Positions 47,101 through 58,481 of a DNA stretch of 64,000 nucleotides are shown here, piece after piece; within the stretch, counting starts at the first letter, position 1; each line of letters begins with the position of its first letter. The notes under the pieces are model-generated. The model ran no database searches. It was not told the DNA's origin and was given only the letters and a program-made list of their open reading frames with translations. Where the stretch lies: contig CM060174.1 of NCBI GenBank assembly GCA_030549775.1, forward strand, positions 93,326,132-93,390,131, in the 5' to 3' direction. The DNA comes from Tamarix chinensis (Eukaryota; Streptophyta; Magnoliopsida; Caryophyllales; Tamaricaceae). Made by a program: the position numbers and the translations under genes.

Positions 47101-48299
47101 GAATAATGCTTCTACTCGTAAATATCCATTTGAAATTTTGAAAAGGCCTAGGAGGCACCAAAAAATTCAATAAATTTGAATATGATCAAATTATAAAGGT
47201 TTGGAAGAATTTTTATGGAAAAAAATGACTCACGAGTCTTATGGAATTCGAAACCGTAATAAGGGTTAGACAATCGAAACATAATGTTTTAAAAATGTAA
47301 AGAAAGCTAAAGGGATGTAAAAATATATTTTTACAATTAAATTTTCATAATTATTATAATAAACACATTTTAGAAATTTGGGGCATTACATGTAATCATT
47401 TTCTATTGTCTTGAAGAACATAATAAAGGGGCAACAAACATATTTTACATCATCCATGGTTTACTGCTGCTATAATATTTTATTTTTATGGTTCAAATAT
47501 TTTTTTTCCTATTATATTTAGTTTTTAACCATTTTTTTAGGTTATGAATTTGTAGATGAAATATGGGGTAATAATTTTTTTATGCCGTCTATAATTTCAT
47601 TTAGGCTATTATATTTGATTTTTGTTGCCCAATATCAATTGGGGCTACAAAAGTTATTCATGATTGAACCCCTTTTATTACCTAAGCCAATTTTTTAGGC
47701 CTATGAATGCACCGTCCTTATTAAATTTTAGAACCAGGCCAATTCTTCTTTTTGTCCCAAACATTCTTTATCATTATGCTTTTGTGTCTTATTCCGTTCA
47801 TTGAGTATGCTTCCATTTTTTGTGCTCCATCCATTCTAATTAGGCCTTTTCTTTTCTATATTCCTTCTAGTTTGCTTTCATCTTCAATCTATTTGAAATG
47901 CTCCGAAAATTTCTAATTTTAAAAATTATATTTAAATGAGGTTTTATTATGAAAATTAATTAAATAAATTATTTTTTTAAAATAAAAGAGAATTAATTTG
48001 GGTTATTTAAGAAGAAAATAATAAATAATTTTTATTAGAAAAGTTTTGGCATTTTAGCTAATTAAGGATTTTATTTTAGAAATTAATTAAATAAATTATT
48101 TTATTTAAAATAAGAAAGATAAAATAGTTCCAAATTAATATGAATTTTATAAATAATTTAATTAAAGAAAATTAGGGTGTTTTGCTAATTAAAATTGAAT
48201 TGATGGAAAATCTTTCAAAAACCCTAAATTAGCCTAAAAAGGGATTTGAATATTATTATTTTTAAATATCCTAAATATTCTATTTAATTTAATTAACCC

Positions 48300-49560
48300 A
48301 ACCTACCTATTTTTCTTTTTCCCTTTTCTTTTTCTTTTTCTTTCTTCCTTTTTCTTTCTTTTCTTCTTTGTTTCTTTTCTTTTTTTTTTTCTCTTCTTTT
48401 TCCCGTTGGGCTCGCCCTCTTCCGCGGCCCAGCCCCTCCCTCCTTCCTTTCCTTCGGCGTGGCCCAACCCGTGCGACCATCTCCTTTCTTTCGCCCTTCT
48501 CTGCGCCGCGTTTTGGTTCTTTTCCCCTAGAACGCAGCGTTTTGTTTAATTGCTTTTACCGTTTCTGCCCGGTTCTCCCGCCTTCCCTTTTTCTTTTCTT
48601 TCTTTTCCCCCGACCGGCCCTGTTCGCCCTTACCTTCTTCTTCCTCCTTCTCCCTTCTTCTTCCCATCGACTTATAACTACCCGCCTACCGAAAATTTCA
48701 CCGGCAACTACGCATGTTTGCTGCCCACTTCTCTCCCTCTGTTCTACGATGACTTGTCGACCACACCTATCTGCCCACTTCCCCTCTTCCCTCGCACGAT
48801 TTCCCTCTCTCCTGGCCACTTGCAGACCATGAACGGAGAGTGAGTCGGCTGCCATCGTCGACCAATGCCCACTCCTGCCTACCACTCTCCCACTTTTCCT
48901 TCGACCCTAATTTCCCTCTTTCGTCTATAAATACCCCCTAGTAGCCTTTAGTCGAGTTTTTGGCTTGAATTTAGAAAAACCCTCCTTCGCGCCACCGCAA
49001 CCTTAGACGAGCTGTCCTTCGCCATTAGCCAACTTTGCCGCTACCTCTTCCCACCAAAATCTTCCTTGTACCACCCTCTAGCTAACTGAGCCACCCATCT
49101 CCCTCGATTCTCCTCGCATGAGCCACCATAGCTGTGCGAAATCCCCAGTCCATCAAACTGAAATTTTAATCTCCGCCGCCCTTCGAGCCACCATTAGCCA
49201 CCACTTTCGCCGCTCCCGCTGCTCCTTTCACCTCCCACATTGTACTGCAGACCCTCCTCTACCTTTCCCTACCTTTCTTTTCCCCTCCCTCCCTCTCCTT
49301 CTCTCCTCCTCTCTTTCTCTCCTTCTTCCCCATTCGACCACCACCTCTGCCGCCGTGCGCAGCCACCTTTGGCTGTGCCACCACCCTCACTTTACTCCTC
49401 TCAGCCTAGGCTACCACTAGTACCTCAACCTCCACCCCCATTCTCCACATTTTCTTCTCAAACCTCAACTTTCTCCTTTTCTACACACTTTTTCGGCCAA
49501 CACCGCCACCACCGTGCACCACTGCCGGTGCCACCCATCTCAACCGACTCAAGGTGAAAC
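48300..49560 (+). other. Pyrimidine-rich LTR promoter and leader region
   Basis: CTT/CCT-rich DNA from 48310 leads into GC-rich sequence around the TATA box at 48926. Pro/Ser/Leu-rich frames (48368-48832, 49118-49420, 49240-49557) overlap each other and lack domains. This is the sense-strand equivalent of the island at 5090-6130. It might encode short leader peptides, but composition alone explains the frames. Confidence 0.6.
48926..48933 (+). promoter_or_regulatory. Candidate LTR TATA box
   Basis: GTCTATAAATACCCCCTAG matches plant TATA consensus TATAAATA and occupies the same context as 5604-5611 in the inverted family member. Expected start of transcription is about 48957-48965. Confidence 0.65.
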
Positions 49561-49621
49561 CCTATACCCTCTCAGCCCTTTTCTCTTATTTAATTAAGTG
49601 TATTCTAATTTTATTTCAATT

Positions 49622-50067
49622 TTTACCATTATTCGATTATTATTATTGTTGTTGTTGTTGTTGTTATTATTATTATTATTGGGTGTAATATTCATGTTAC
49701 ATTTTCTTGGCAAGTTTGAGAGTGATTATAAATTATTTTAGTTGTTAGTTTCAAAATTTAGTAATTAATTGAATTATTATAGGTTTTATTATTATTATTA
49801 TTATTATTATTGGTATTATTATTTTATTATTATTATTAATTATTTAAGGAGGGTCGAGACCTTAATTTTTAATTAGTATCCGCATATATCTATTTTAGTA
49901 TTATTATTACTATTTTTACTATTAATAATAATAATAATAATATCTTTATTATTTTTGATATTATTATAAGTAATATATGTTATTAATATTATTATTACTA
50001 TTATTAATAGTAATCTCATTTTTAGAGGTAGGGTCGAAAACCCTACATTGTAATTTTAGGCTTATAT

Positions 50068-50130
<63 letters not shown>
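49622..50130 (+). repeat. ATT and TAC microsatellite tracts in LTR
   Basis: Several ATT blocks (49640-49680, 49790-49842, 49920-49943) are followed by about 21 perfect TAC units at 50068-50130. The array replaces the AAT tract at the equivalent place in 2118-6488. Confidence 0.92.
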
Positions 50131-50372
50131 ATTAGTAGCATTATTTTGGTGAAGGGTAGAAACCTTTGTGTCACCATTCATTTTAGATTACATTAATATT
50201 ATTATTAGAATTTTTAGTAGTATTTTGTATAATTAATTTTAGTATAGTATTATTTTAAATAAAAAAATAAGTCTTAGGATAAGCTAGTAAATAATAGTAT
50301 TTTTAGGAGGGAACCTAATTCTAGTTTTTCTCTCATAATAGGTGAGCCCAGTCAAAGCCCTCAAGAGGTATA

Positions 50373-50410
50373 GGAGCGTGCTCCAAGACCGGTGACATTT
50401 TTAGGTAAGG
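50373..50410 (+). promoter_or_regulatory. Conserved palindrome and GGTAAGG motif in LTR
   Basis: GGAGCGTGCTCC (50373-50384) is followed by AAGACCGGTG and TTAGGTAAGG (50401-50410). The minus-oriented relative has the same pieces at 4483-4472 and 4456-4447. The other LTR family keeps a GGTGTC...GGTAAGGATAC version near 34785-34805 and 12500-12480. AGGTAAGG is a consensus 5' splice site on the sense strand, so a leader intron in the retrotransposon RNA is possible. Confidence 0.5.
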
Positions 50411-51039
50411 GTGTATCTAAGGCCATTGTGTGTAATGTGACTTACATGTCTTACTTGCCATGTGACATGCAATATAGTAAGTTTTAAGTGTATTCTTATA
50501 TCTATTGTATATGTAATATGATGTGGGGTTGAGACATGTTCTCATGGTATTTTATGGCATGCATATGATATATATGAGTTGTGCTTTTAATGTGAATTGA
50601 TGCGACCCATAAGACATGCATGTAGGTCGTGGGATATGTGTTATGGTATGAAGTAATGTGGGAGTGGTCTCAGCATTATATGGTATGCATGATGGTATTA
50701 GGGTTGCATGGTGTTATTAGGGTTTGCATGGTGTTATTAATGGTTGCATGATAGTATTAGGGTTGCATGGTGGTATTGGGGTTTGTATGATGGTATTAAT
50801 GGTTGCATGGTGGAGTTAGGGTTTTGCATGGGAGTAGGTTTACATGGAGCTAGGGTGTTGCATGGGTGTTAGGGTATGTCATGATTAACAATGTTGGGGG
50901 TGGTTAACTAGGGTTGGAGTGGTTAACCCGAGTTGAAAAGTAAGCATGGTAGGAGGCAGACTTGCATGTCTTGGTATGGATTTCCGAATAAGATACTTAA
51001 AACATTAATTATGTAAAGTGGAAGATGTTGAGTCGGGCC

Positions 51040-51330
51040 CAGACTGATCCAACAGCATAATAGTGGAAGGGTATGTTACCCTCGCGACCGATCCACCGGC
51101 ATAGAATAGTGGCAGGGTATGTTACCCTCATGACCGCTCCACCGGCTATAATAGTGGGGGATCCCGAGCTCAACAAACCAAACCCTACAATTGCTAAGAC
51201 GTAAAAGACATTGTTACTTACAATGGAACACCATACGAGAAAGGGCCAGACCGATCCACCAGCATAGAATAGTGGCAGGGTATGTTACCTTCACGACCGA
51301 TCCACCAGCTAAAATAGTGGGGTTCCCGCA
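51040..51330 (+). repeat. LTR module arrays, sense orientation
   Basis: Five copies of GATCCACCGGCATAGAATAGTGG-type modules with a period of about 51 bp (GGCAGGGTATGTTACCCTC spacer). They are split into groups of three and two by a spacer containing CCCGAGCTCAACAAACC. This is the reverse complement of the CCACTATTAT...GGTGGA module seen in minus-oriented LTRs. Confidence 0.85.
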
Positions 51331-51562
51331 CTTGTATGGACTTGATAAAGAAAATGGCGTGAATCGATTTATGATAAAAGAGTTATGAAATAATTAATCT
51401 AGAATAAGTGGGCCTTTACGTATGGGCTTGATCATTTATAAGTTGTATAATTTTCTTCATGATCTTATGTACTATATGTGTGGGTTTGAAAGTGTAATTT
51501 GAGTATTGTCTTGCATGATTCTATATGTTTATGTGTTGGCCTTAGTGCTTGGTTACCTTACT

Positions 51563-51598
51563 CAGTACGTTGCGTACTGATCACCCGTTTCATGGGTG
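51563..51598 (+). other. Conserved double hairpin in LTR sense RNA
   Basis: CAGTACG-TTG-CGTACTG (51563-51579) is a perfect 7-bp stem. It is followed by CACCC-GTTTCAT-GGGTG (51582-51598) and the conserved block TTCATTCCCACGAGTAG. Related hairpins at the same place in other LTRs are 60344-60326, 28183-28165, 2600-2582 and 44926-44944, with changed but paired bases. Confidence 0.6.
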
Positions 51599-52079
51599 CT
51601 GTTCATTCCCACGAGTAGAAGGCCCATCTGACCTGTTGCAGGTAGGAGATACTCATTTTGATGCTATTAATGTCTATGGGACATCTAGTGGGGCCGAGTG
51701 ATTGTGGGCCGGATCGGGTCCTGGAGTGGCATGGATGTTTTCCATTGAGATTATTATTTGTGTTATTTTAAATTATGTTTGAGCTTGTAGAAACAATTTT
51801 ATTATTGTTGTTATTTTTATTCACTGAAAAACAATAGCTAGTATTTCGAATTATGTAAAGACTTATGCGTACTCTGATTTCTGTATTCATGAAGTTGGAC
51901 TATTTATTAATGTTACATGTAGTTTTCTTAACCTTGGCACTTGGTATTGGAATGGTAGGAGTGAACCGGTATGGTACTAAGTGTGGCGGTAGTATCCCTA
52001 GAATTCACGGGTTTTAATTTAAATATTTCTATTGCAATTTCTTCCGCAAAAAAAAAGTAGTAAATTTTGGGGTGTTACA

Positions 52080-52985
52080 CTATTAGTCATATTCTTTATC
52101 CAATTCACATTAGATTTTAATTTTTCCATTGGTATACTACTTTTTAGTTTAGGCGTCTTCGATTTTTTATCCTTTTTTCACATGTAACAATGGTAGCTCA
52201 CAGTTTTATTAATTTTCATTTTCTTATGACCTAATTTGGTCCCCATATCATATGGGGTAATTTGGGAAGTACTCTGGTTTAGCTATGCCCTATTCTAATT
52301 TGATTGGGTTTTTGTTTAAAAAAATCCTATTATTATCCTCCTTTTTTCTTTAGATGTGAGCTAGTCTTGGAGAATTTGTGGTAATGTAAGTTTGGAAAGG
52401 TGTTGATGAGTTACTATCAACAACTTCACCATTGTCATTGCACTAAGTTATGATTATCCCCTCATACTTAATGCATTCCTCTCGACTGTTTGTTTACTTC
52501 TTAAAATACAATATGAGGACAAGGGGGAAATCAATAGAAAAAAGCAAAGTTGGATCTTAAGATTAAGTTTTAATAGTAAGGATACTAAGAATTGAATTAT
52601 TTTTGCTAGCCAGTTTATATTCTTCTTATCTCATAAAATAATTAAAATGCTTGCCCCCACATCTAAGGGAAAAAACCAATGTTAGTTTAAGTATAATTTT
52701 TAGGATACACAAACGTATACCTTAATTGTGTTTTTTTTTTAACTTTATGGTTTTTTCCATGGTGAGTTCTATAGTTCTTGATTTTTCGAGGCTTATGAAT
52801 TCTGAACTTGTGGTCATATAAAGTTTTGACTCTTGATTTTACAAGTGACTTTTAACTACTTCATTAGCTATATAAATGATCACGTACATGAATTTCTTGG
52901 GTATTTATTAGGCATAAAAGGGGCTTGGAATTGGATTTTTTTTGCCATCAATTAGATCTCAAAAAAGCATATTTAATCATCCTTA
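52080..52985. other. Unassigned flank of nested stack, no gene seen
   Basis: AT-rich sequence right of the outermost LTR. It should continue the decayed LINE cut at 31952 if the nesting model is right, but I could not match it to the LINE RT tail. It may belong to the 5' part of the neighbouring CACTA remnant. Confidence 0.3.
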
Positions 52986-52989
52986 AGTT

Positions 52990-53850
52990 AGGATGTTAAA
53001 ATTACCGGTAGTAGTTTTGCATCAAACATATAAGTCTAATTTCAAAAAAAAATTGGGTTATTTTCCACTCATAAACATGAATTATAATGAAAATTTTAGT
53101 ACACGAAATGTAGAATAAAGTTAGTTAAGTTCTTGTAGGTTTTTATGCATCGTAGAAGCTTTTTCTACACATTTTGTACTAGTTTTGTATCAGATTTACA
53201 TGTATGATTTCATAACTAAAATTAGGTTATTATCCACTTAAAAAAACGTGTAGAATCAAGTGACATAAGTGATTGTGGGTTTTTATGCACCACCAAAGGT
53301 TTTTCTTTATGTTTTGAATGAAGTTTTCCATTAAACATAAAATTCTAATTTTACAATTGAATTTAGGTTATTTGCCACTCACAAACCTACATGCATACCT
53401 GAATTATAATAAAAATTTCAGTACAACAAATGAAGGGTAAAGTTATCTAATTTCTTGTAGGAATTTATGCACTATAAAAGTTTTTTCTTCAAGTGTTGTA
53501 CTGGTTTTGTATCAAAGATAGACTAAAATTGGGTTATTTTACACTTGTAGACATGATTGTAGTTTTGCAATATAACTAGGAAATTTAATACACAAAGTTT
53601 ATAATCAAGTGACATAAGTTTGTGTAGGTTTTTATGCTCCATATAAGCTTTTCCTTCACATTTTGTTTTGGTTTTGCATCAAATGCAGAGGTTTGATTTC
53701 CCAACAAAAATAGAGTTATTTTTCACTTATAAACATGATTACAAACATGTAATACAATTGGGGAATTCAGTTTACAAAGTATATAAGAACCAAGTTACAT
53801 AAGTTCTTGTGGGTTTTTTATGCATTGTATGAGGCATATGATCATTTTGT
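52990..53850 (+). repeat. Tandem repeat of about 140-185 bp upstream of TNP2
   Basis: Five diverged units are anchored by TTCTTGTAGGTTTTTATGCA-like text at 53129, 53268, 53450, 53618 and 53801. Each is followed by AGCTTTTTCTTCACATTTTG- and GTTTTGTATCAAA-like text and by TTGGGTTATTTTCCACTCAT. They lie directly before the TNP2 remnant and may be its element's subterminal or 5' repeats. Confidence 0.75.
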
Positions 53851-54493
53851 ATATAATAATGTGTGGATAAATGGCATGCCGCAAGAGGAGTATGATCTAT
53901 GTATCATTTATGTGTATAATATATTGTGTCCTTTTATAGTAATGCCACTTAAGTTATTTGCAGTTAAAAGACAATGAAACAATCTTTCCATTAATTCATT
54001 CCCTTTTATATATGTTTATAATATATTATGTGGAGACATGGGAATATATCATGTATTATATAGAAATATAACAAGGAGCCATTGTTGTACACATATTTTG
54101 TAACTCTTTTGTGCATGTGTGTGTTTTTTGTGATGATCAATAAACTAAGATGAATTTCCCTTAAAGCAATTTAGTAGGCAATTTGTCATAGAATCATGTT
54201 TGTTTGCTATTTCAACACATTGTTTTATTATATGTTTCTCATGTCTTTTCTTTTTATATTTCTTTGAAACCAAATGTTTGTTAACATGCATTTTAGTCCT
54301 ATATTTTATTTCATTGTCCACAAGCTTAGAGTACATCATGGTATTTCACTGCTTTTGTTAATCCATTACATTATTGCATATTAATGCCACTCATGAAAAA
54401 GAGTTGTAGTTGTATGGCAATTTGTTCTAACAATAACTACTAACTAGTAGCACATATTCAATATTAGTGTGTTGTTTCTATGTTGCTATTTAA

Positions 54494-56090
54494 ATGATGC
54501 ACATTTCCTCTAATAAATCTTTTTTACATTTACTTATTCTATGTGTAGTTATTGTATTTGTTTCAACAATGTGTGATGATCAAAGTTGGATGAATCATAA
54601 GGAAATAAATGATAGAAGAAAACAAAAGTATATTGAGAGAGTCAATGAATTTTTGAGATTTATTTTTTATGGAAAATAATAAGGCATTAAGATAAAATAC
54701 CCTTGCATTATTGTCATTTAATTGTATTCCAAAATCATAAAAAAATGTGGGTTCATTTAATGATTTAAGGCATTAGGAATGATTATAATCCATGGATTTT
54801 TCATGGTGCAAGTGATGGTTGCTATACTAGTGGTTATATTATTAGTGCCCTTGATGCATGTGATGGGTCAATGTATATCAGCGTGGATAATAGGATAGGT
54901 TGTGATAGTACAAGTCAATTAGTGAAAGATGTGATAAATGGTCCATTTATAATAGGTGTTGAAAATTGTGGATTTAGAGGCAAGGTATCAAGCTTTAGAG
55001 GAAAATGATATTGGTTTAGATAAGTTTTATGAATTGATGAAAGGTGCTAAGACAAAGTTGTATGCAAGTCGTAAGACATTTTCAAAGGTATAATTATTGG
55101 TTAATTTACTACATATCTAGTGAATAATAAATGAAGTAATAAATCTTTTTTTTATGCTACTAAAAAATTTTCATTGATCCTTTTACTTTGATGATGGGTT
55201 TCTTAAGACTTCATATGAAGCAAGGAAATATTCTAAGGAGCCGGGGTTGAATTATATGAAAATTGATACTTGAAATAACAATTACATATTATTTTAGAAA
55301 GAATTTGCTCAATATGAAAGTTTTCTTGGTTGTGGTTATTATACATAGAAATAGAGGAATCAGGATGGTGGAAGTAGTAGTGATGATGAAGGGATTCATA
55401 TAAGAAATAAAGTGCCTCAAATAGTGTTAAACCATTTTCCTTTAACCCTAGGCTTTAAAGGATGCATAAATGCTCTAAATTGGCAAGATACATGTGATAT
55501 CATAAAGATGTTTGCCCGATGATGAAATTATGAGACATCCTACAGATTCAAGAGCATGGAATGTTTTAGATAAATTATTTTCCACTTTATATGTTGATCT
55601 ACAGAGTGTATAGGTTGGTACTTGCAAGCGATGGAGTCACCCCTAGAGCACACTAGAGCTCCAAGTATAGGATATGGCTTGTTATTATTATCCCATATAA
55701 TCTGCCTCCTTAGATGTGTATGAAAAGTTTTTACTTCATATTATCTCTATTAATTCTTGGTCCAAAATACCAGACAATAATATAGATGTATTTTTTACAC
55801 TGATATAAAAATTAAAGGAATTATGGGAGAATGGGGTTAGGAAATTTGAGTTACATACTAATGAGGTGTTTAATATGTATGCTACTTTGATGTGGACAAT
55901 TACTGACTTCCCATCTTATGTTAATTTGTTCGGATGGAGTATAAAAAGGATCGTTGCTTATCATAATGGCCAAAAAGGCATGTGGTCTTAAAAGTTGAAG
56001 CACTATTGTAAGTATTTTTTTTGGGACATAGAATATTATTAAAACTTAACCATGAATGGAGATTGAATAAGAGGTAATAGGATTTAGGCA
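54494..56090 (+). pseudogene. Broken CACTA TNP2-type transposase
   Basis: Plus-strand pieces in several frames follow the TNP2 (Transposase_21) order. They are: transposase-associated domain DDQSWMNH...YIERVNEFLRF (54565-54670); DYNPWIFHGASD (about 54783); a KVPQIVLNHFPLTLG piece and MRHPTDSRAW (55410-55560), matching K.P.KVL.YFPL.PRL..LY..RHP.DS.AW; LASDGV (about 55626) and SWSKIPDNNIDV (matching GP..PG.DID.Y); LKELWENGVRKFE...ATLMWTITDFPSYVNLFGWS (55810-55950); GHRI...NHEWRLNKR (about 56018-56065). Many stops and frameshifts, no intact DDE-type core. It was once an autonomous CACTA; no direct link to the 35870 element is shown. Confidence 0.85.
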
Positions 56091-56239
56091 ATGAAATAGT
56101 GGAAAATTACTTTGGCTATCCAAGACTTAGGTAACAAATAAATTGGTTGCTCAAGCTCTTATTTCTATTGCTAAAATGAATTTGGAGTGATAGTGATAAG
56201 TTATTAGTGGAAATCTAAGTGGAAGTGGTATAATAATGA

Positions 56240-57100
56240 GAGTAATCAAGTGTTATTTGTTAAAAATTGAGTAAGGATCATGTTGTTAAATGTTGGTTAA
56301 GTCATAATAAGAATTTAATAATTAAAGTGGAAGATCAGTTGATCTCAGACTGATATGTATCCATTTATGTTTTTTTGGGTTGTCATAATGCATGATATAT
56401 CTTGGTTGTTGTGATAACCAAAGTGACATTACATCTAATATATAATTGCCCATTCCAATGACTTATAAGGAACACGAGTGCTTAATAATTAGGAGTTTAG
56501 TGATAGTAGCCCCTAGGAGGGTGTTTCACTAGAAGAAGCTTATCCCATACTCCATTTCACCGAATATTAATAGTGATCTCTAGGTGTGTTATGCCTTGAA
56601 AGGTAATTTATGTCATGATACCATTCCATACATTATAAATACCAGCGCCCTTATTCTCAAATGACTAATTAAATGAAATTTCATGATCACCAAAGTATGA
56701 ACTCTCGTATGATTTTTTTAGGTAACATATATATGTATAGTATTTCCCTTGTCATATGTCCTTACATGTTATACATTCTTTAATCTATGGATGTGATTGT
56801 TATATTACTTCATACACAAGTACTAACCATCCATCTTATAGATATTTTCTTAGTCTCATAAGTAGATGATCCTGATGTTGATGTGAATGTATTTGATGGC
56901 TATCATCTCCTAACTCTTGTCTCTATTTTATGAAATATCTCTCATCCTATTTTTATTAGGTTTTAGTTCATAATTGTTTTACTTTATACTTAACATGAGA
57001 ATGGTATAGTAGCTAGATTTATGTTGAGGTTAGTAGTAACACCCTACTATTTTATTTATTAGCTTTCACAAAAAATAGTATTAAATTTGGCGGTGCTACA
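56240..57100 (+). mobile_element. Truncated 5' LTR of a Ty3/gypsy element
   Basis: Text such as AAGTGGAAGATCAGTTGATC (compare 51016-51032), eroded modules (CCATTTCACCGAATATTAATAGTG, read in two parts) and the terminus TTTGGCGGTGCTACA at 57100 identify the 3' part of a plus-oriented LTR. It is followed immediately by a primer-binding-site remnant and gag. The LTR start is missing or lost in the TNP2 sequence. Confidence 0.65.
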
Positions 57101-57101
57101 A

Positions 57102-57120
57102 GTCGATATTAGAGTTTTAG
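57102..57120 (+). other. Primer-binding-site remnant (initiator tRNA-Met type)
   Basis: TCGATATTAGAGTTTTAGC, one base after the LTR end, aligns with the usual plant Ty3/gypsy TGGTATCAGAGC site with several changes. Its position right after the LTR terminus supports the reading. Confidence 0.5.
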
Positions 57121-58481
57121 CTTTGATTAATGTGTTTATATATTCAAAAATCCAGTTATCAAATGATCTTTCATATGTATTTATTAGTCTATTTTACATT
57201 TCTTAAAACTTGATTATTCAAAAACCTGGATTAACTATATGAGTAATTGAGAATGGGTACCTTAGGTTACCTCATTATGTGCTTATATGTTCGTAACATA
57301 GAATCATTTTATCCTAGCATGCTTTCTATTTTGTAACTTGTTATGGCTTTGAATTAGTATGTTAATCGCTAAAGGGTGCATTTGAGGCCTTCATTGATTT
57401 TGTCTAATATCTTCCTCCACTTTAGCCTCGTGTACCACTACCGCTTCTATATCACCCACAATAAGGTATTAGAGAGGATTCAATTCAAAGAGTTTCTGTT
57501 CATCACTTGTTGATGTAAGTTTAAGAGTAGGACTCGATTATCTTAAAGGGATAGATACAAGATTTTGATAGGATGTTTGAGGTTTGTCAATTGTCCTAAG
57601 GCTAGGAAGGCATGCATATTTGTGTACTTTCTTAGAAAAGTAGTATACACCTAGTGGACAAGTCACCACATTCAAGGAGGATCACTGATGTCTTATAAGG
57701 ACTTCATGATGATGCTACATGTGCTTTTCTATCTTGAGAGTGTGAGATGGGATAAAATGGTGGAGGTCATGAGGTTGGCTTAAGGGAGTATGATGCTACA
57801 AGAGTATCATGTACGATTCACATAACTTTTGATGTTTGCATCAGGGATAGCATCTAACGAGACTACAATGATCTTTCAATTTAAGTTAGGAATGCCTTTT
57901 CAAGGTGGATCATTTATCATCACTATGGCTCAAGTCATCTAAGGAGGGATTACAAGGGAATATGTTTTCAATGGCAAGTTTGTGATACGATGGGTCACTA
58001 ATTTACCAAGTGTCATTAATACATAGGGCAATATTAGCCATGAGCATTACTTGAACCTCAACATCATAATTTTTAACACCAACAACAAAGGGCACTTGCC
58101 TTAGCTAATGTCCAACCTAGGGAGGATAAGGGGAGACCACATGGTTCTCACTCATTCCTTGGTAGATGAAATACAGTTTTGGAGGCTATCAAGGAGGATA
58201 AATGAAAGGATATTCAGGCAAGTACCTAAATGTCATAACCTAATTAGAGGTTGATCGACAACTAGATGTAATCAATGATACATTTCCCATTTTTTCTTTA
58301 TCAATTCATGTATTATTTGACTCTAGTGCCTCACTTTTATTTATATCTACATCATTTGTTGTTTAAGTTTAATTATCTCCATTTGCTAGTGCAATGATAT
58401 CTGTTGTGTTTTCATCTAAGGATAGATAGGATAGTGTTAGACTTTAATCGGATGTGAAATTAGCTTTCGGTGGGGTAAAAT
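57121..58481 (+). pseudogene. Decayed Ty3/gypsy gag-protease
   Basis: Fragments in shifting frames fit gypsy gag (FLEK-like stretch near 57630; MRWDKMVEVMRLA near 57747, then LQEYHVRFT and LLMFASG). The aspartic protease region reads DTFPIFSLSIHVLFDSSAS then LLFISTSFVV (about 58277-58365), where the active-site DSGAS has become DSSAS. Stops interrupt every frame. The element is cut at 58482 by another LTR, and no reverse transcriptase or integrase is in the window. Confidence 0.75.

Larger units (their letters stand above)
32661..47390 (-). mobile_element. Second-level LTR in the nest
   Basis: Left terminus TGCAACACCC (32661) and right terminus GGGGCATTACA (47390) fit a minus-oriented LTR. 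Its own DNA is 32661-33322 plus 45394-47390, about 2.7 kb. The flanking pentamers (AATAG and TGTAA) do not match, so the boundary pair is inferred from terminus type and nesting logic. It has no CCACTATTAT modules, resembling in this respect the LTR at 59873-63578. Confidence 0.55.
31953..52079 (+). mobile_element. Outermost LTR of a nested stack
   Basis: Left terminus TGTAATACCTC at 31953, right terminus GGGGTGTTACA at 52079. Its own sequence is 31953-32660 plus 47391-52079, about 5.4 kb; the middle is the insertion at 32661-47390. Flanks read CATTA on the left and CTATTA on the right, compatible with a 5-bp duplication that later gained one T. On the sense strand it shows a pyrimidine-rich leader, TATA box, ATT and ACT microsatellites, the palindrome at 50373-50384, module arrays and the hairpin pair at 51563-51598. 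No internal region adjoins it, so it is probably a solo LTR. Confidence 0.7.

Noticed and set aside
48556..48885. Arg/Gly-rich minus-strand frame
   Set aside because: Antisense shadow of the pyrimidine-rich LTR leader.
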